Positions 51,049 through 62,359 of a stretch of DNA of 64,000 bases are shown here, one piece after another. Below the pieces are notes generated by a model, which saw nothing but the letters and a program-made list of their open reading frames with translations, was not told the DNA's origin and did no database searches. The position numbers were made by a program, and so were the translations under genes. Each line of letters starts with the position of its first letter. Position 1 is the stretch's first letter. The stretch lies in NCBI GenBank assembly GCA_041659285.1, contig JBAZYO010000007.1, positions 1 to 64,000 on the forward strand, given 5' to 3'. The stretch comes from Vicinamibacterales bacterium. Lineage in GTDB: Bacteria > Acidobacteriota > Vicinamibacteria > Vicinamibacterales > UBA2999.

Positions 51049-53207
51049 AACGTGAACCTCAACTCGCCAATGATTTGGCGCTTCAGGATGTCGCCGAACA
51101 CGTGCGACTGGATGTCCTCGTTGGTGAGGTTGATCCCCTTGATGGTGGCGGTGACCTTGTCGCGCGCGAACTTGACGCCGAACGCGCCGTTCACCTGCGT
51201 GTAGGCCTCGGTCGGTCCGGTGAAGCGGGCGTCGAGCACGTCCTGCCACACCGCGTCATCGACGTAGCTGACCGAGAGGTTGCCGAGGAAGTGCCCCTGG
51301 CTGAAGTTCAGGCCGGCGTTGAACCGGTTCTTCGGCGGCAGGTTCACTTCCGACTTCGGGAAGTCCGGGTCGGGCTCCGCCTGGTAGGAATAGTTGGCGA
51401 ACAGGTTGAGCGCCTCGTTGACGGCGCCGTCGATGCCCAGCTCGAAGCCCTTGTTCTTGACGGTGCCGAGATTGCGGTAGCTGAACTCCGACGGCAGGCC
51501 GCCGGTGTCGCAACGGGACGCGGTGCAGGCGGGCGGCAGCACCTCGAGCACCACCGCGGGCAGCGGCCACCGCGGGGGCGGCGCCGCGGCGCGATAGCGG
51601 CCGGTCTGGGTGAAGAAGATCTCGTCGCGGTTGGTCGTGAAGTACACCGACGCCGACAACGTGGCGCGGTTCCGGATGACGCCGGTGTAGCCGACCTCGA
51701 ACGATTCGGTGGACTCTTCCTTGAGCGACTCGTTGCCGATGGCCTGGACCGGGAAGTTGTAGATCACGCCGTTCAACAGCGGGTTGATCGCGCCCAGGTT
51801 CAGCTGGTTGACGATGGCCGTCTCCAGGTAATTGTTGATCAGCGACGGCGACCGGAACGCCTTGTTGAACGACAGGCGCACGGCGTGGTCGGCGGCGGGC
51901 TTGAGAATCAGCGCGGCGCGGGGCGAGAACACCGGGTTCTCGATATTGTCGTACTTGTCCACCCGGGCGCCGATGCTGACGCGCACCTTGTTGTTGAAGA
52001 AGATCTCGTCCTGCACGTAGCTGCCCATCTCGGTGCGGTTGTCACCGCGCGGGGCAATCGACAGGTCGAAGCTGTTGAAGCGAACGTTGCCGCCGTAGCT
52101 CAGCACGTGGCGGCCGCCGAAGGTGTTGATGTTGCCGACCTCGAAGTCGTAGGTCTTGGTGTCGAACTTGAAGAGAATCGGCTTGCCGTCCACGCCGATG
52201 GCGAGCAGCCCCGAGGCGTCGCCGTTCAGCATGTTGGTGAAGAAGTTGAACTTGAAGGCGTTGCGCGCGTAGCGCATGGTGCCGTAGGTCACGCCGACGC
52301 CGGTCATGTCGAACGGCCCGATGCCGGTGTGGATGATGCCGTCGGTGCCCGAGTAGCCGCCCGCGAACGCCAGCTTGTACTTGCCTTCCGGCGCGTCGTA
52401 ATCGACGCGGGTGTCGAACTTCGGCTGCGTCGTGCCCTGGTTGGCGAAGGCCGGGTACTGGGTGCCGGTGCCGTTCGGGATGGCGCCGGTCGGCCGCGGG
52501 AACGCGTCGGAGGTGTAGCCGCCCGCGGAGATCTTGTAGGCCCAGCGATCGTTCACCGCCCGGGCGTGCGTGCCGTTGATGCCGAACAGCGAGCCGGCGC
52601 CGAGCTTCTCGCCCTTGGCGGTATCGCGGTCGAAGGTGCCGAACGTGATGGTGGCGCTGTTGCCGTCCAACTCGCGCGGCGTCTTCGAGATGAAGTTGAT
52701 CACGCCGTTCATGGCGTTGGCGCCCCACACCGCTGACGCCGGTCCGCGGATCACTTCGATCTGCTTCAGCTCGTTCGGGTTCACCGGCAGCAGGTCCCAG
52801 GCCACGAAGCCGAAGAAGTCGAGGTAGAGGCTGCGGCCGTCGAGCAGCGCCAGCGTCGAGGTGGCCAGCGTCGAGGTGGCGCCGCGCATCGTGATGTTGA
52901 AGTCGCGCGCGGAGGTCTGCGACAGGTTGACACCGGGCACCGATCGGAACAGCTCGGCGTAGTTGGTCGCCGGCGTCGAGGCGATCACATCCGCCGACAC
53001 CACCGACACCGTGGCCGGCGCGTTGACGAGTTGCTGCTCGACCTTCGACGCGGTCACGACAACCTGCTCTTCATAGACGGGCTTCTCTTCCGGCTTCGGG
53101 GGTTGCTGTGGCGCCGGAGTGGGAGCCGGCGTGGGTGCCTGGGCGAATACAGCGGTTGAACTGGCCAGGGCCAGGGTCAAAACAACCGCCAATCGGCGAG
53201 CCGTCAT
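51045..53207 (-). CDS. TonB-dependent receptor (vitamin/siderophore type)
   Basis: 720 aa, signal peptide (LAVVLTLALASSTAVFAQ), then a Pro-rich stretch (APTPAPTPAPQQPPKPEE). Unlike the three larger receptors here it has no carboxypeptidase-regulatory domain. A TonB box-like EEQVVVTASK precedes a plug (LRVPGV-type VPGVNLSQTSARDFNITMRG, then VIRGPASAVWGANAMNGVIN). The barrel follows and ends in ELRFTF. Length and plug match classical siderophore/cobalamin-type receptors; the ligand is open. Its end overlaps the end of mobA by 4 nt. Confidence 0.92.
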   Translation of the reverse strand: MTARRLAVVLTLALASSTAVFAQAPTPAPTPAPQQPPKPEEKPVYEEQVVVTASKVEQQLVNAPATVSVVSADVIASTPATNYAELFRSVPGVNLSQTSARDFNITMRGATSTLATSTLALLDGRSLYLDFFGFVAWDLLPVNPNELKQIEVIRGPASAVWGANAMNGVINFISKTPRELDGNSATITFGTFDRDTAKGEKLGAGSLFGINGTHARAVNDRWAYKISAGGYTSDAFPRPTGAIPNGTGTQYPAFANQGTTQPKFDTRVDYDAPEGKYKLAFAGGYSGTDGIIHTGIGPFDMTGVGVTYGTMRYARNAFKFNFFTNMLNGDASGLLAIGVDGKPILFKFDTKTYDFEVGNINTFGGRHVLSYGGNVRFNSFDLSIAPRGDNRTEMGSYVQDEIFFNNKVRVSIGARVDKYDNIENPVFSPRAALILKPAADHAVRLSFNKAFRSPSLINNYLETAIVNQLNLGAINPLLNGVIYNFPVQAIGNESLKEESTESFEVGYTGVIRNRATLSASVYFTTNRDEIFFTQTGRYRAAAPPPRWPLPAVVLEVLPPACTASRCDTGGLPSEFSYRNLGTVKNKGFELGIDGAVNEALNLFANYSYQAEPDPDFPKSEVNLPPKNRFNAGLNFSQGHFLGNLSVSYVDDAVWQDVLDARFTGPTEAYTQVNGAFGVKFARDKVTATIKGINLTNEDIQSHVFGDILKRQIIGELRFTF

Positions 53208-53224
53208 GGAGCCTCCCTAATCAA

Positions 53225-53241
53225 GGGGACGATATGTCCCC
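53225..53241. repeat. GGGGAC-type palindrome upstream of the receptor gene
   Basis: GGGGAC (53225-53230), GATAT, GTCCCC (53236-53241), 18 nt upstream of the start at 53207. Either an operator or the single-unit form of the repeat at 42314. Confidence 0.5.
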
Positions 53242-53353
53242 GTGTCGACGCTTTCGAACAATCGAGCACTGCCATGATACCGCCCCGCCGGACCGGGCGG
53301 TCTGCTCGAAGCGTGCGAAAGGGCACACGCCACGCCGCCGCGCCACCTACCGG

Positions 53354-56300
53354 CTAAAAACTCACCTTGAGGGCGAGTTGCACCTGCAGCGGCGACGCCG
53401 CCTGCGTGAATTGGCCGAACGTCTGGAGCGGCGTGCCTGGATACGCCCCGGTGCCGAAGATGTTGTTGATCTCCGTGTAGTTCGTCCGGTTGAGCAGATT
53501 GAACACCTCGAAGATCCCATCCACGCTCGCTCTGCCCGCCAGGCGAAAGCGCCGGCTCACGCGCAGATCCACGGTGGCCTGATTCGGCATGGTCCCGCGG
53601 TTCCGTCCGACGCTGGAGGCGGCGTCGGCCGGCGCCGTCCGGGCGCGATCGGGCGGGAACGCGCCGCCGTTGCCGTCGCCGTTGAGATCGGCGCCCGCCA
53701 GGATGTTGTACGGCCGTCCCGACGCCACGGTCACGATCGACGACAGCTGCACGTCGCCCGGCGCGACGACGAGGCCGCTCAGGACGAAACGGTGCCGTTG
53801 GTCCTGCGTCGAGGGCCCGCGCTCCAGGTCCGGGTTGAACCCGACGGGCACGCCGAGCAGGTCCTCCCGGTTTCGGCCCCGGCCGTTGTTCTCGGGCACG
53901 AACGCGCTCTGGTAATCGGTCGAGTTGTCCTCGGCCGTCGACAGCGTGTAGCTGGCCAGGAACTGATGGCGACGGCTGAACCGCTTGCTGGCCGACACGG
54001 TCAGCGCGCGGTACCAGGTCTCGCCAAACGACGTGTATTGCAGAATCGAGGCCGAGGTGCCAGGGACGCCGTTGACGTCCTCGGGACGACGGCCGGCGCC
54101 GAGCGCGGGAACGATGGGGTTGTAGTCGATGGTCCCGACCTGCTCGAGGCCGCGCGCGTAGACGAAGTTCGCCGAGAGGGCGAGCTGGCCCGCCAGCTCG
54201 CGATCGATCCCGACCGAGCCGTGATGCGCGTAGGGTGTCTTGAGTCCCGGATCGATGGAGATTTCCAGGCTTGGATACGTGCCCACGGCCGCTTCCGGGA
54301 GTCGCCGGCCCGGTGCGTTCCAGGCCCCAATCGGCAGCGGGTTGGGCAGTTGCGCGACCAGCGTGCGGACGTTGGTATCGCCGTTGACCAGGTTGGTGAT
54401 CCCGGCCAGCGCCGTCATGTGATTGTCGAAGAAGATCCCATAGGCGCCGTGCACCGACGTCTTCCTGTCGCCGATCGGATCCCAGGCGAACGACAGGCGC
54501 GGCGCCACGTTGTTGTTGTCGGATGGGAACGCATACGCATCGATGCCGCGAACCGTGTAGGTGAAACCGGGCCAGAACTGTCTTTGGTAGCGGAGCCCGA
54601 GCTTCAGCGTGAAGTTCGACGTCAGGCGCCAGTCGTCCTGCGCGAACAGCGAGAGATCGCTCACCTTGTAGCTGTTGACCGGATTGCCGTAGCCCTGCAC
54701 GTAGGCCGCCGGCAGGCCCAGCGCGACCGCTTGAATCGCGTTGATGACGGGAAACGGCAGGCCGAACAGGGCGCCCGGCAGCGCCGCGGCGAAGATGTAG
54801 CGGCCACCAAAGTGCAGCGGCAGGGCTTCGTCCCGGTTGTCGATCGAGCTGAAGTCAAGGCCAGCCTTGAACTGATGGTCGCCCACATAATAGCTGGCGG
54901 TATCGATGATCTGTGCGCGCCGGCTGTGCCGCGGCTGCGGCGTGAAGCGCTGACGGCCGACGCTGGCAAACCCGGTGACCTCGAGCGTCGGGCCGCCCTG
55001 ATCGTTGGCGGTGCACGGGCCCAGGCATCGCGGGTCGAGCGAGTTGACGTTCTGATCGCGCTTCGCGTACTGCACCCGCAACTCGTTGACGAACCGCATG
55101 CCGCTCACTTTGGTGTGCGACGCGGCCGCCATGTAGTCCGTGCTGTCGAGCGAGGCGCCGCGGCTGCGTGCCGTCTGACCGCCCCAGGCCTCGATGTTCT
55201 CATTGAACGCGTCCGCGTAGTTGAAGCGCACCGCCAGGTTCTGGTCCTGGGTCAGCTGCTGATCGACCTTGGCCAGGAACTGATTGCCCTTGACCGTGTA
55301 GGGGACGTTCCCCGTCTCAACGACAAACCCGGCACGCTCGAGAATCTGCTTCGGCGTGCCGAGAGCGGTCGGGCCCAGCATCACCACGTTGCGATCGTCA
55401 ATGGTGACGAAGTTGTTGGTGTCAACGTCGAGCCGTTCGAACGACAGGAAGTAGAAGCTCTTGTCCCGCCTGACCGGTCCGCCGAGGGTGAAACCAAACT
55501 GCTTCTGGCCGTACGACGCCTTGTCGCGATCGATCGCATTGGCGGCGGAATCGAACTTCTCGAAGTGCTCTTTCGCGTTGAGCGCCTCGTCGCGAAAATA
55601 CCCAAACAGGTTGCCCGCCAGCCGGTTGGTGCCGCTCTTGGTCACGATGTTGACGACGCCGCCCGACGCCTTGCCGAATTCAGCCGAGTAGGAATTGGTG
55701 AGGACCTGAAATTCGCGGACCGCCTCCTGACTGAAGGTCGCGCGCACGGCGCCGACCGCGGCGTCGTTGTTGTCGACGCCGTCCACCGTGATGTTGTTCG
55801 AGCGCGCGCGCTGGCCCGCGAAGGTCAGGCCGGAGGTCGCCGAGGCGCCCTGCTGCGGCGTGCGATCGGTCGTCACGCCCGGCGTGATGACCGAAAACGA
55901 GATGAAGTTGCGGCCGTTGATCGGCAGGCTTTCGATCTGCTGTTGCGACACGACGGTGGCGACGGCCGTCTTCTGGGTGTCGACCAGCGGCGCTTCCGCA
56001 ACCACGGTAACCTGCTCCTGCGCACCCGAGACGGTCAGCGTGAACTCGACGTCAACGGCGGAGCCGAGCGCCAACTGAACGCCCTCACGCGCCTGCGGCG
56101 AGAACCCCTGGAGCTCGGCGCGAAGGCGGTAGATCCCGGGCGGCAGCGCCAGCACCGCGAAGCGGCCGTCGCCGGACGTGACGGCCGTGCGGACGAGCCC
56201 CGTGTCGGCATTGGTCACGGTCACCGTGACGCCCGGCAGCACCGCCTGCGATTGGTCGTAGACCACGCCACTGAGGTCCGCGCTGGTCGACCGTGTTTGA

Positions 56301-56377
56301 GCGAATGCCGTTCCCGAGATGATGAGGACCGTGACCAGGGCCAGGGCGAGCGATACAGCGCAAGAGCGGTTCACCAT
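53354..56377 (-). CDS. TonB-dependent receptor, Oar-like, with carboxypeptidase-regulatory domain
   Basis: 1007 aa from ATG 56377, which is preceded by GAGGAGG; the frame is open further upstream but without a signal. Signal peptide (VSLALALVTVLIISGTAFAQ). Regulatory domain ADLSGVVYDQSQAVLPGVTV to YRLRAELQGF, plug region with VATVVSQQQIESLPINGRN, then FGKASGGVVNIVTKSGTN and a long barrel ending VQLALKVSF with terminal Phe. The LPINGRN-type plug is the classic Oar/acidobacterial form. Ligand unknown. Confidence 0.92.
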   Translation of the reverse strand: MVNRSCAVSLALALVTVLIISGTAFAQTRSTSADLSGVVYDQSQAVLPGVTVTVTNADTGLVRTAVTSGDGRFAVLALPPGIYRLRAELQGFSPQAREGVQLALGSAVDVEFTLTVSGAQEQVTVVAEAPLVDTQKTAVATVVSQQQIESLPINGRNFISFSVITPGVTTDRTPQQGASATSGLTFAGQRARSNNITVDGVDNNDAAVGAVRATFSQEAVREFQVLTNSYSAEFGKASGGVVNIVTKSGTNRLAGNLFGYFRDEALNAKEHFEKFDSAANAIDRDKASYGQKQFGFTLGGPVRRDKSFYFLSFERLDVDTNNFVTIDDRNVVMLGPTALGTPKQILERAGFVVETGNVPYTVKGNQFLAKVDQQLTQDQNLAVRFNYADAFNENIEAWGGQTARSRGASLDSTDYMAAASHTKVSGMRFVNELRVQYAKRDQNVNSLDPRCLGPCTANDQGGPTLEVTGFASVGRQRFTPQPRHSRRAQIIDTASYYVGDHQFKAGLDFSSIDNRDEALPLHFGGRYIFAAALPGALFGLPFPVINAIQAVALGLPAAYVQGYGNPVNSYKVSDLSLFAQDDWRLTSNFTLKLGLRYQRQFWPGFTYTVRGIDAYAFPSDNNNVAPRLSFAWDPIGDRKTSVHGAYGIFFDNHMTALAGITNLVNGDTNVRTLVAQLPNPLPIGAWNAPGRRLPEAAVGTYPSLEISIDPGLKTPYAHHGSVGIDRELAGQLALSANFVYARGLEQVGTIDYNPIVPALGAGRRPEDVNGVPGTSASILQYTSFGETWYRALTVSASKRFSRRHQFLASYTLSTAEDNSTDYQSAFVPENNGRGRNREDLLGVPVGFNPDLERGPSTQDQRHRFVLSGLVVAPGDVQLSSIVTVASGRPYNILAGADLNGDGNGGAFPPDRARTAPADAASSVGRNRGTMPNQATVDLRVSRRFRLAGRASVDGIFEVFNLLNRTNYTEINNIFGTGAYPGTPLQTFGQFTQAASPLQVQLALKVSF

Positions 56378-56456
56378 GGGCGCCTCCTCAGGCAGCTGCG
56401 AAATCAGACGCCTCAACGCGAACACCGCGCGGCGGCGACGGTTCCGATCGACAGAA

Positions 56457-56999
56457 TTAGGGTGAAGACATTGTAACGCCCGCCACGCCGCTCCGAACCA
56501 GGCGAACGTAGTCGGGTCGATCGGCCGGGGACTGGTGTCGATACTCGGCCAGGATGGCACGCCCCTGCACAACAAAGACGCCCGGCAATTGACGCATCAG
56601 TTCGGCCGGCTGGGTGCCGAACCCGTGCGACAGGGCGCACACCGCACCGCGCGCCCACACCACCGGATCCACCAGGGCCGCGGCCCCGGTTCGGCCCAGC
56701 CCGAACGCGCGATAGTGTTCGAGCCCGGGATCGCTGACGTGAACCACGTCGGCCAGGCCGTATCTCGCGAACCAGGGTGCCGCTTCGTCCGGAGGGGCGC
56801 CGTGAATGAACGCCACGCGGACGCCCGCCGCATCGAGCTGGGGTTTGACGGCGGCGACGTCGGCCATCGCCTCGCGGCAGAAGGTGCAGCCAAACGAGCG
56901 CAGCAACACCACGAGCACCGGCGCGGTGGCCGGCAAGCCGCGAAGGGGCGACCCTTGCGGCAGGTCGATTACGCCGTGGCCAGGGCCTTGGCCGCCCAT
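56457..56999 (-). CDS. Peroxiredoxin-like (AhpC/TSA family) protein
   Basis: 180 aa. Thioredoxin fold with a redox pair in LLRSFGCTFCREAMADV (C-T-F-C), then helices and strands VRVAFIHGAPPDEAAPWFAR and GVFVVQGRAILAEYRH. It matches the AhpC-TSA_2/peroxiredoxin-like-2 group, where two close Cys act on peroxides or disulfides. No signal peptide. The ATG 56999 lies inside the transaldolase gene (31-nt overlap), which indicates tight co-expression, and no later start codon fits. Confidence 0.82.
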   Translation of the reverse strand: MGGQGPGHGVIDLPQGSPLRGLPATAPVLVVLLRSFGCTFCREAMADVAAVKPQLDAAGVRVAFIHGAPPDEAAPWFARYGLADVVHVSDPGLEHYRAFGLGRTGAAALVDPVVWARGAVCALSHGFGTQPAELMRQLPGVFVVQGRAILAEYRHQSPADRPDYVRLVRSGVAGVTMSSP

Positions 57000-57931
57000 T
57001 GCTCCAACTTGCGCCCGTCCTCGTAGAACCGGCGGATGCCGTCCGACAACTTCTCCACCGCCATCGCGTCCTGGTTGTGGAGCCAGCGGTAGGTCTTCTC
57101 GTCAAGCGTGATCTTCTCCTCGGCCGAGGATCGCGCGGCCTCGGGCGTCAGCCGCGGCGTGATCGCGCCATCGGCCTGCTGCAGTACCTCGAGCAGATCC
57201 GGGCTGATGGTGAGCAGGTCGCAGCCGGCCAGGTGCACGATCTGATCGACCTTGCGGAAGCTGGCGCCCATCACCTGGGTCCGATACCCGTACTTCTTGT
57301 AGTAGTGATAAATGCGGGTGACCGACGAGACGCCGGGATCCTCGTCGGCGGGAATCTCGGCGCCGCGCTCCTTGCGGTAGTAGTCGTAAATGCGGCCGAC
57401 GAACGGCGAGATCAGCGTGACGCCCGCCTCGGCGCACGCCACCGCCTGCGCAAAGCTGAACAGCAGCGTCAGGTTGCAGTGGATGCCTTCGCGCTCGAGC
57501 TCGGCGGCGGCGCGAATGCCCTCCCACGTGCTCCCCACCTTGATCAGGACACGTTCACGGTCGATGCCCGCCTCCTGGTAGAGGCCAATCAGCTCCCGCG
57601 CCTTCGCCACCGTCGCCGCGGCGTCAAAACTCAGGCGCGCATCGACCTCGGTCGAGACCCGGCCCGGGACGATTTTCAGGATCTCGCGGCCGAAGTTCAC
57701 CGCCAGGCGATCCATGAACGCCTCGGTCCGCTTGCCGCCGGCCAGGCCCAGGCGATCCGCGTCGGCCAGCGCCGCTTCAACCAGCGGCCGATAGGCCGGT
57801 TGCTGCGCCGCCTTCAGCAGCAGCGACGGGTTGGTGGTGGCGTCCTGGGGGCGGAACTGCCGCATCGCTTCGATGTCGCCGGTGTCGGCGACGACGGTGG
57901 TCACGCGCTTGAGCGAGTCGAGCAAAGACAT
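56969..57931 (-). CDS. tal: Transaldolase (TalB type)
   Basis: 320 aa from ATG 57931. Motifs: VVADTGDIEAMRQFRPQDAT, TTNPSLLLKAA, Schiff-base Lys in RVLIKVGSTWEGIRAA, NLTLLFSFAQAVACAEAG, SPFVGRIYDYY. It links the pentose phosphate pathway to glycolysis by moving a dihydroxyacetone unit between sugar phosphates. It diverges from the glucokinase/isomerase fusion gene across 70 nt that hold a 16-nt palindrome, which fits shared control of sugar-phosphate metabolism. Confidence 0.96.
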   Translation of the reverse strand: MSLLDSLKRVTTVVADTGDIEAMRQFRPQDATTNPSLLLKAAQQPAYRPLVEAALADADRLGLAGGKRTEAFMDRLAVNFGREILKIVPGRVSTEVDARLSFDAAATVAKARELIGLYQEAGIDRERVLIKVGSTWEGIRAAAELEREGIHCNLTLLFSFAQAVACAEAGVTLISPFVGRIYDYYRKERGAEIPADEDPGVSSVTRIYHYYKKYGYRTQVMGASFRKVDQIVHLAGCDLLTISPDLLEVLQQADGAITPRLTPEAARSSAEEKITLDEKTYRWLHNQDAMAVEKLSDGIRRFYEDGRKLEQWAAKALATA

Positions 57932-57956
57932 GCAGATAAGGATACCCGAGGAGTGG

Positions 57957-57972
57957 GGCTTGGTCCCAAGCC
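57957..57972. promoter_or_regulatory. Palindromic operator candidate between tal and the fusion gene
   Basis: GGCTTGG-TC-CCAAGCC, a perfect 7-bp inverted repeat with 2-nt centre, 26 nt from the tal start and 30 nt from the other start. A regulator bound here could control both divergent genes. Confidence 0.5.
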
Positions 57973-58001
57973 ACGACCGGTGCATATATGCTGGAGCATT
58001 C

Positions 58002-60290
<2,289 letters not shown>

Positions 60291-60354
60291 CCGAGCGGGG
60301 GCCGCCCGCCCGCCCTCGGCCAGGCCGGGTGCGCGGAACGCGCGGCGAAGCTGA

Positions 60355-60360
60355 TATGAT
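60355..60360 (+). promoter_or_regulatory. Extended -10 of the tRNA-Arg(CCG) promoter
   Basis: TGA-TATGAT at 60352-60360 fits an extended -10. It lies 10 nt before the tRNA; no clear -35. Confidence 0.5.
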
Positions 60361-60370
60361 GCTGTGTCGC

Positions 60371-60447
60371 GCGCCCATAGCTCAACTGGATAGAGCGTTG
60401 GCCTCCGAAGCCAAAGGTTGCAGGTTCAAGTCCTACTGGGCGCACCA
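60371..60447 (+). tRNA. tRNA-Arg (anticodon CCG)
   Basis: Acceptor GCGCCCA pairs with TGGGCGC (60437-60443), discriminator A, encoded CCA at 60445-60447. Anticodon loop CTCCGAA, T-loop TTCAAGT. 77 nt. Confidence 0.95.
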
Positions 60448-60468
60448 GCCTTCGCTCACCTCACGGAA

Positions 60469-60524
60469 CTAGGTAGCACAGTGCCAAGTATTGGCATCGT
60501 GCTGCCTTGGCACTTGGTGCCTAG
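60469..60524. terminator. Imperfect hairpin between tRNA-Arg and the Crp/Fnr gene
   Basis: The inner arms AGTGCCAAG (60480-60488) and CTTGGCACT (60506-60514) are perfect. The outer part, CTAGGTAGCAC against GGTGCCTAG, is imperfect. The right end includes the stop codon of the regulator gene (60521-60523). Placed where two convergent genes need to stop. Confidence 0.55.
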
Positions 60525-61186
60525 TCGTGAAGCACGATGCTCAACAGCGACCTGTTGACCTTGATGGTGCCGTTGTATTCGATGAACCCCAGCTTGCGGA
60601 ACTTGTTCATGAAGAAGTTCACGCGCGACCGCGTCGTGCCCACCATTTCCGCGAGCGTCTCCTGCGACAGCCTCGGCAATACCCGAATCGGGGCGTCGTC
60701 GTTGCCGTAGCGCGCCAGCAACAGCAGTGTCCGGGCCAGGCGCTTCTCGCTCGAGTTGAACAGCTGATCGACCAGGTCTTCCTCGATGCGGATGTTGCGT
60801 CCCAGCATGTGCGCGATGAACCGATCCGAAAACGCCGCCTGCTCGTGCAGCGTCCGCATCATCTCGCGCTTCGGGATGCGAACCAGCGTCGTGGCCACGA
60901 CCGCGGTGGCGCTGCCCATCCTCAAGGGCTGAGCCGCCAGGCAGCCCTCACCGAAGAAGTCTCCGGGGCCGAGCATGGCGACCACCGCTTCTTTGCCCAC
61001 CGTTGACAGCACCGACAGCTTGACGCCGCCGTCCTGAATGTAGAAGACGTCGCTGGCACTGGCCCCCTGGGCAAACACCACCGAACCGCGCGCGGCCCGC
61101 ATGACCCGCCGGGGGAGCCCGTTGGCCTCGAGATACTGCTCCAGTTTGAACGGCGCGGTCTTGGTCGCTGGGTGCTTCGGTGGCAT
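60521..61186 (-). CDS. Crp/Fnr-family transcriptional regulator
   Basis: 221 aa from ATG 61186. Cyclic-nucleotide-binding beta-roll (GSVVFAQGASASDVFYIQDG, AMLGPGDFFGEGCL), long dimer helix (RNIRIEEDLVDQLFNSSEKR) and winged helix-turn-helix LSQETLAEMVGTTRSRVNFF. The PGDFFGEGCLA loop resembles the phosphate-binding cassette but lacks the usual RxS/T, reading AQPLRMGSA, so ligand use is uncertain. No Fnr-type Cys cluster is seen at the N-terminus. Targets unknown. Confidence 0.9.
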   Translation of the reverse strand: MPPKHPATKTAPFKLEQYLEANGLPRRVMRAARGSVVFAQGASASDVFYIQDGGVKLSVLSTVGKEAVVAMLGPGDFFGEGCLAAQPLRMGSATAVVATTLVRIPKREMMRTLHEQAAFSDRFIAHMLGRNIRIEEDLVDQLFNSSEKRLARTLLLLARYGNDDAPIRVLPRLSQETLAEMVGTTRSRVNFFMNKFRKLGFIEYNGTIKVNRSLLSIVLHD

Positions 61187-61232
61187 AAAGCTGATCTCTG
61201 CACAATCGATGCCGCCGATCGTGCCCACACGG

Positions 61233-62297
61233 CTACGGCAGAGATGGCCGCGAGCCCGCGGCGGCAATCGCCGGAATGACCGACCGCTCCACGAGGTCGT
61301 AAATCGCGCCAAGGTGGTCGCGGCGCTCACGGCTCACATCCGACCGTGACGTCGTCACGACCACCAGCTGCATGTCGGGGATGATGAAGACGAACTGCCC
61401 GCCGTAGCCCCACGCGTAGTAGGCCTCGTGCCCGGCGAGCTCGCGAATCCAGAAGCCGTAGCCGTACTCGCGGTCGCTCCCCCAGCGTGAACGGCCACGC
61501 GGCACCCGCGTCTCCGCGATCCAGCTCTTCGGCAGAAGTTGTCGATCGCCGATCCGGCCGTCGTTCAGGTAAAGCTCCCCGAAGCGCACCATCTGCCGCG
61601 ACGTCATCAGCATCTCGTTGCCGCCGAAGAACACGCCCTGCGGGTCCTGCGTCCAACGCGCCAGCGAAAACCCCAGCGGCCTGGCCAGCGCTTCCTGCGC
61701 GAACTGCCACGTGCTGGTCTTCGTGGCCTTGGTCAGGATCGCCGACAGCAAGTGCGAGCTGCCGGTGCTGTACTCCACGCGCGTGCCGGGTGGCTCCGCC
61801 AGCGGGCGCGACAGCACGTAGCGCACCCAGTTCGGGCTCTGCACCCACGCGCCGTAGTCGCGTCCGCTCGTGGACGGCAGGCCCGACCTCATCGTCAGCA
61901 GATCCTCGATGGTGATGGCGCGCTTCAGCGCGTCGCGATCTTTCGTCAGTTCCGGAAAGTAGTCGGCGATCGGCTGCCGGACGTTCTTGATCAGCCCGCG
62001 CGACACCGCCATGCCGACCAGCGCCGAGATCACGCTCTTGGACGCCGACTTGATGTTCACCGGCTGCGCCGCCCGCGCGCCGCCGAAGTAGCGCTCGAGC
62101 ACGAGCTCGCCGCGATGACTGACCAGCAGGCTGCGCAACCGCGGCAGCCCGGCCGCCGCCTTGGCCGCCGGTTCAAGATCAATCCCGGCTGCCGGTCCGA
62201 GCGCAATGTAGTGTCCGCCTTCAGGCGGACCCAGGGCATTCGCCGGACGCCACAGCAACACGACAATCGCCACCAGCGACACTGCGCACCGGGTCAT
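61233..62297 (-). CDS. Exported serine hydrolase, beta-lactamase/esterase fold
   Basis: 354 aa with signal peptide (VSLVAIVVLLWRPANA). Class C beta-lactamase-like: SxxK is S84-A-S-K87 in NIKSASKSVIS, the YxN-like element reads VEYSTGSSH (Tyr-Ser-Thr), and the third region is near YYAWGYGGQFVFI. Such proteins are often esterases or peptidases, not lactamases. The residues GPPEGGHY right after the signal peptide come from a REP-like palindrome (62213-62230) inserted in frame. Diverges from the S9 peptidase. Confidence 0.85.
   Translation of the reverse strand: MTRCAVSLVAIVVLLWRPANALGPPEGGHYIALGPAAGIDLEPAAKAAAGLPRLRSLLVSHRGELVLERYFGGARAAQPVNIKSASKSVISALVGMAVSRGLIKNVRQPIADYFPELTKDRDALKRAITIEDLLTMRSGLPSTSGRDYGAWVQSPNWVRYVLSRPLAEPPGTRVEYSTGSSHLLSAILTKATKTSTWQFAQEALARPLGFSLARWTQDPQGVFFGGNEMLMTSRQMVRFGELYLNDGRIGDRQLLPKSWIAETRVPRGRSRWGSDREYGYGFWIRELAGHEAYYAWGYGGQFVFIIPDMQLVVVTTSRSDVSRERRDHLGAIYDLVERSVIPAIAAAGSRPSLP
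62213..62230. repeat. REP-like palindrome in the serine hydrolase gene
   Basis: GTCCGCCT (62213-62220), TC, AGGCGGAC (62223-62230). On the minus strand it is followed by ACTACAT. It is translated as GPPEGG directly behind the signal peptide. Confidence 0.75.
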
Positions 62298-62359
62298 ATA
62301 GGAGGCCGATTGAATATCACATTTCAGCTAAGATCCCGATGATTCGTGGAGCGTGGCTT

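Noticed and set aside
53108..56476. 1122-codon plus-strand frame opposite the third Oar-like receptor
   Set aside because: Same reason: antisense shadow in high-GC DNA, with the receptor's signal peptide, plug and terminal Phe clear on the minus strand.
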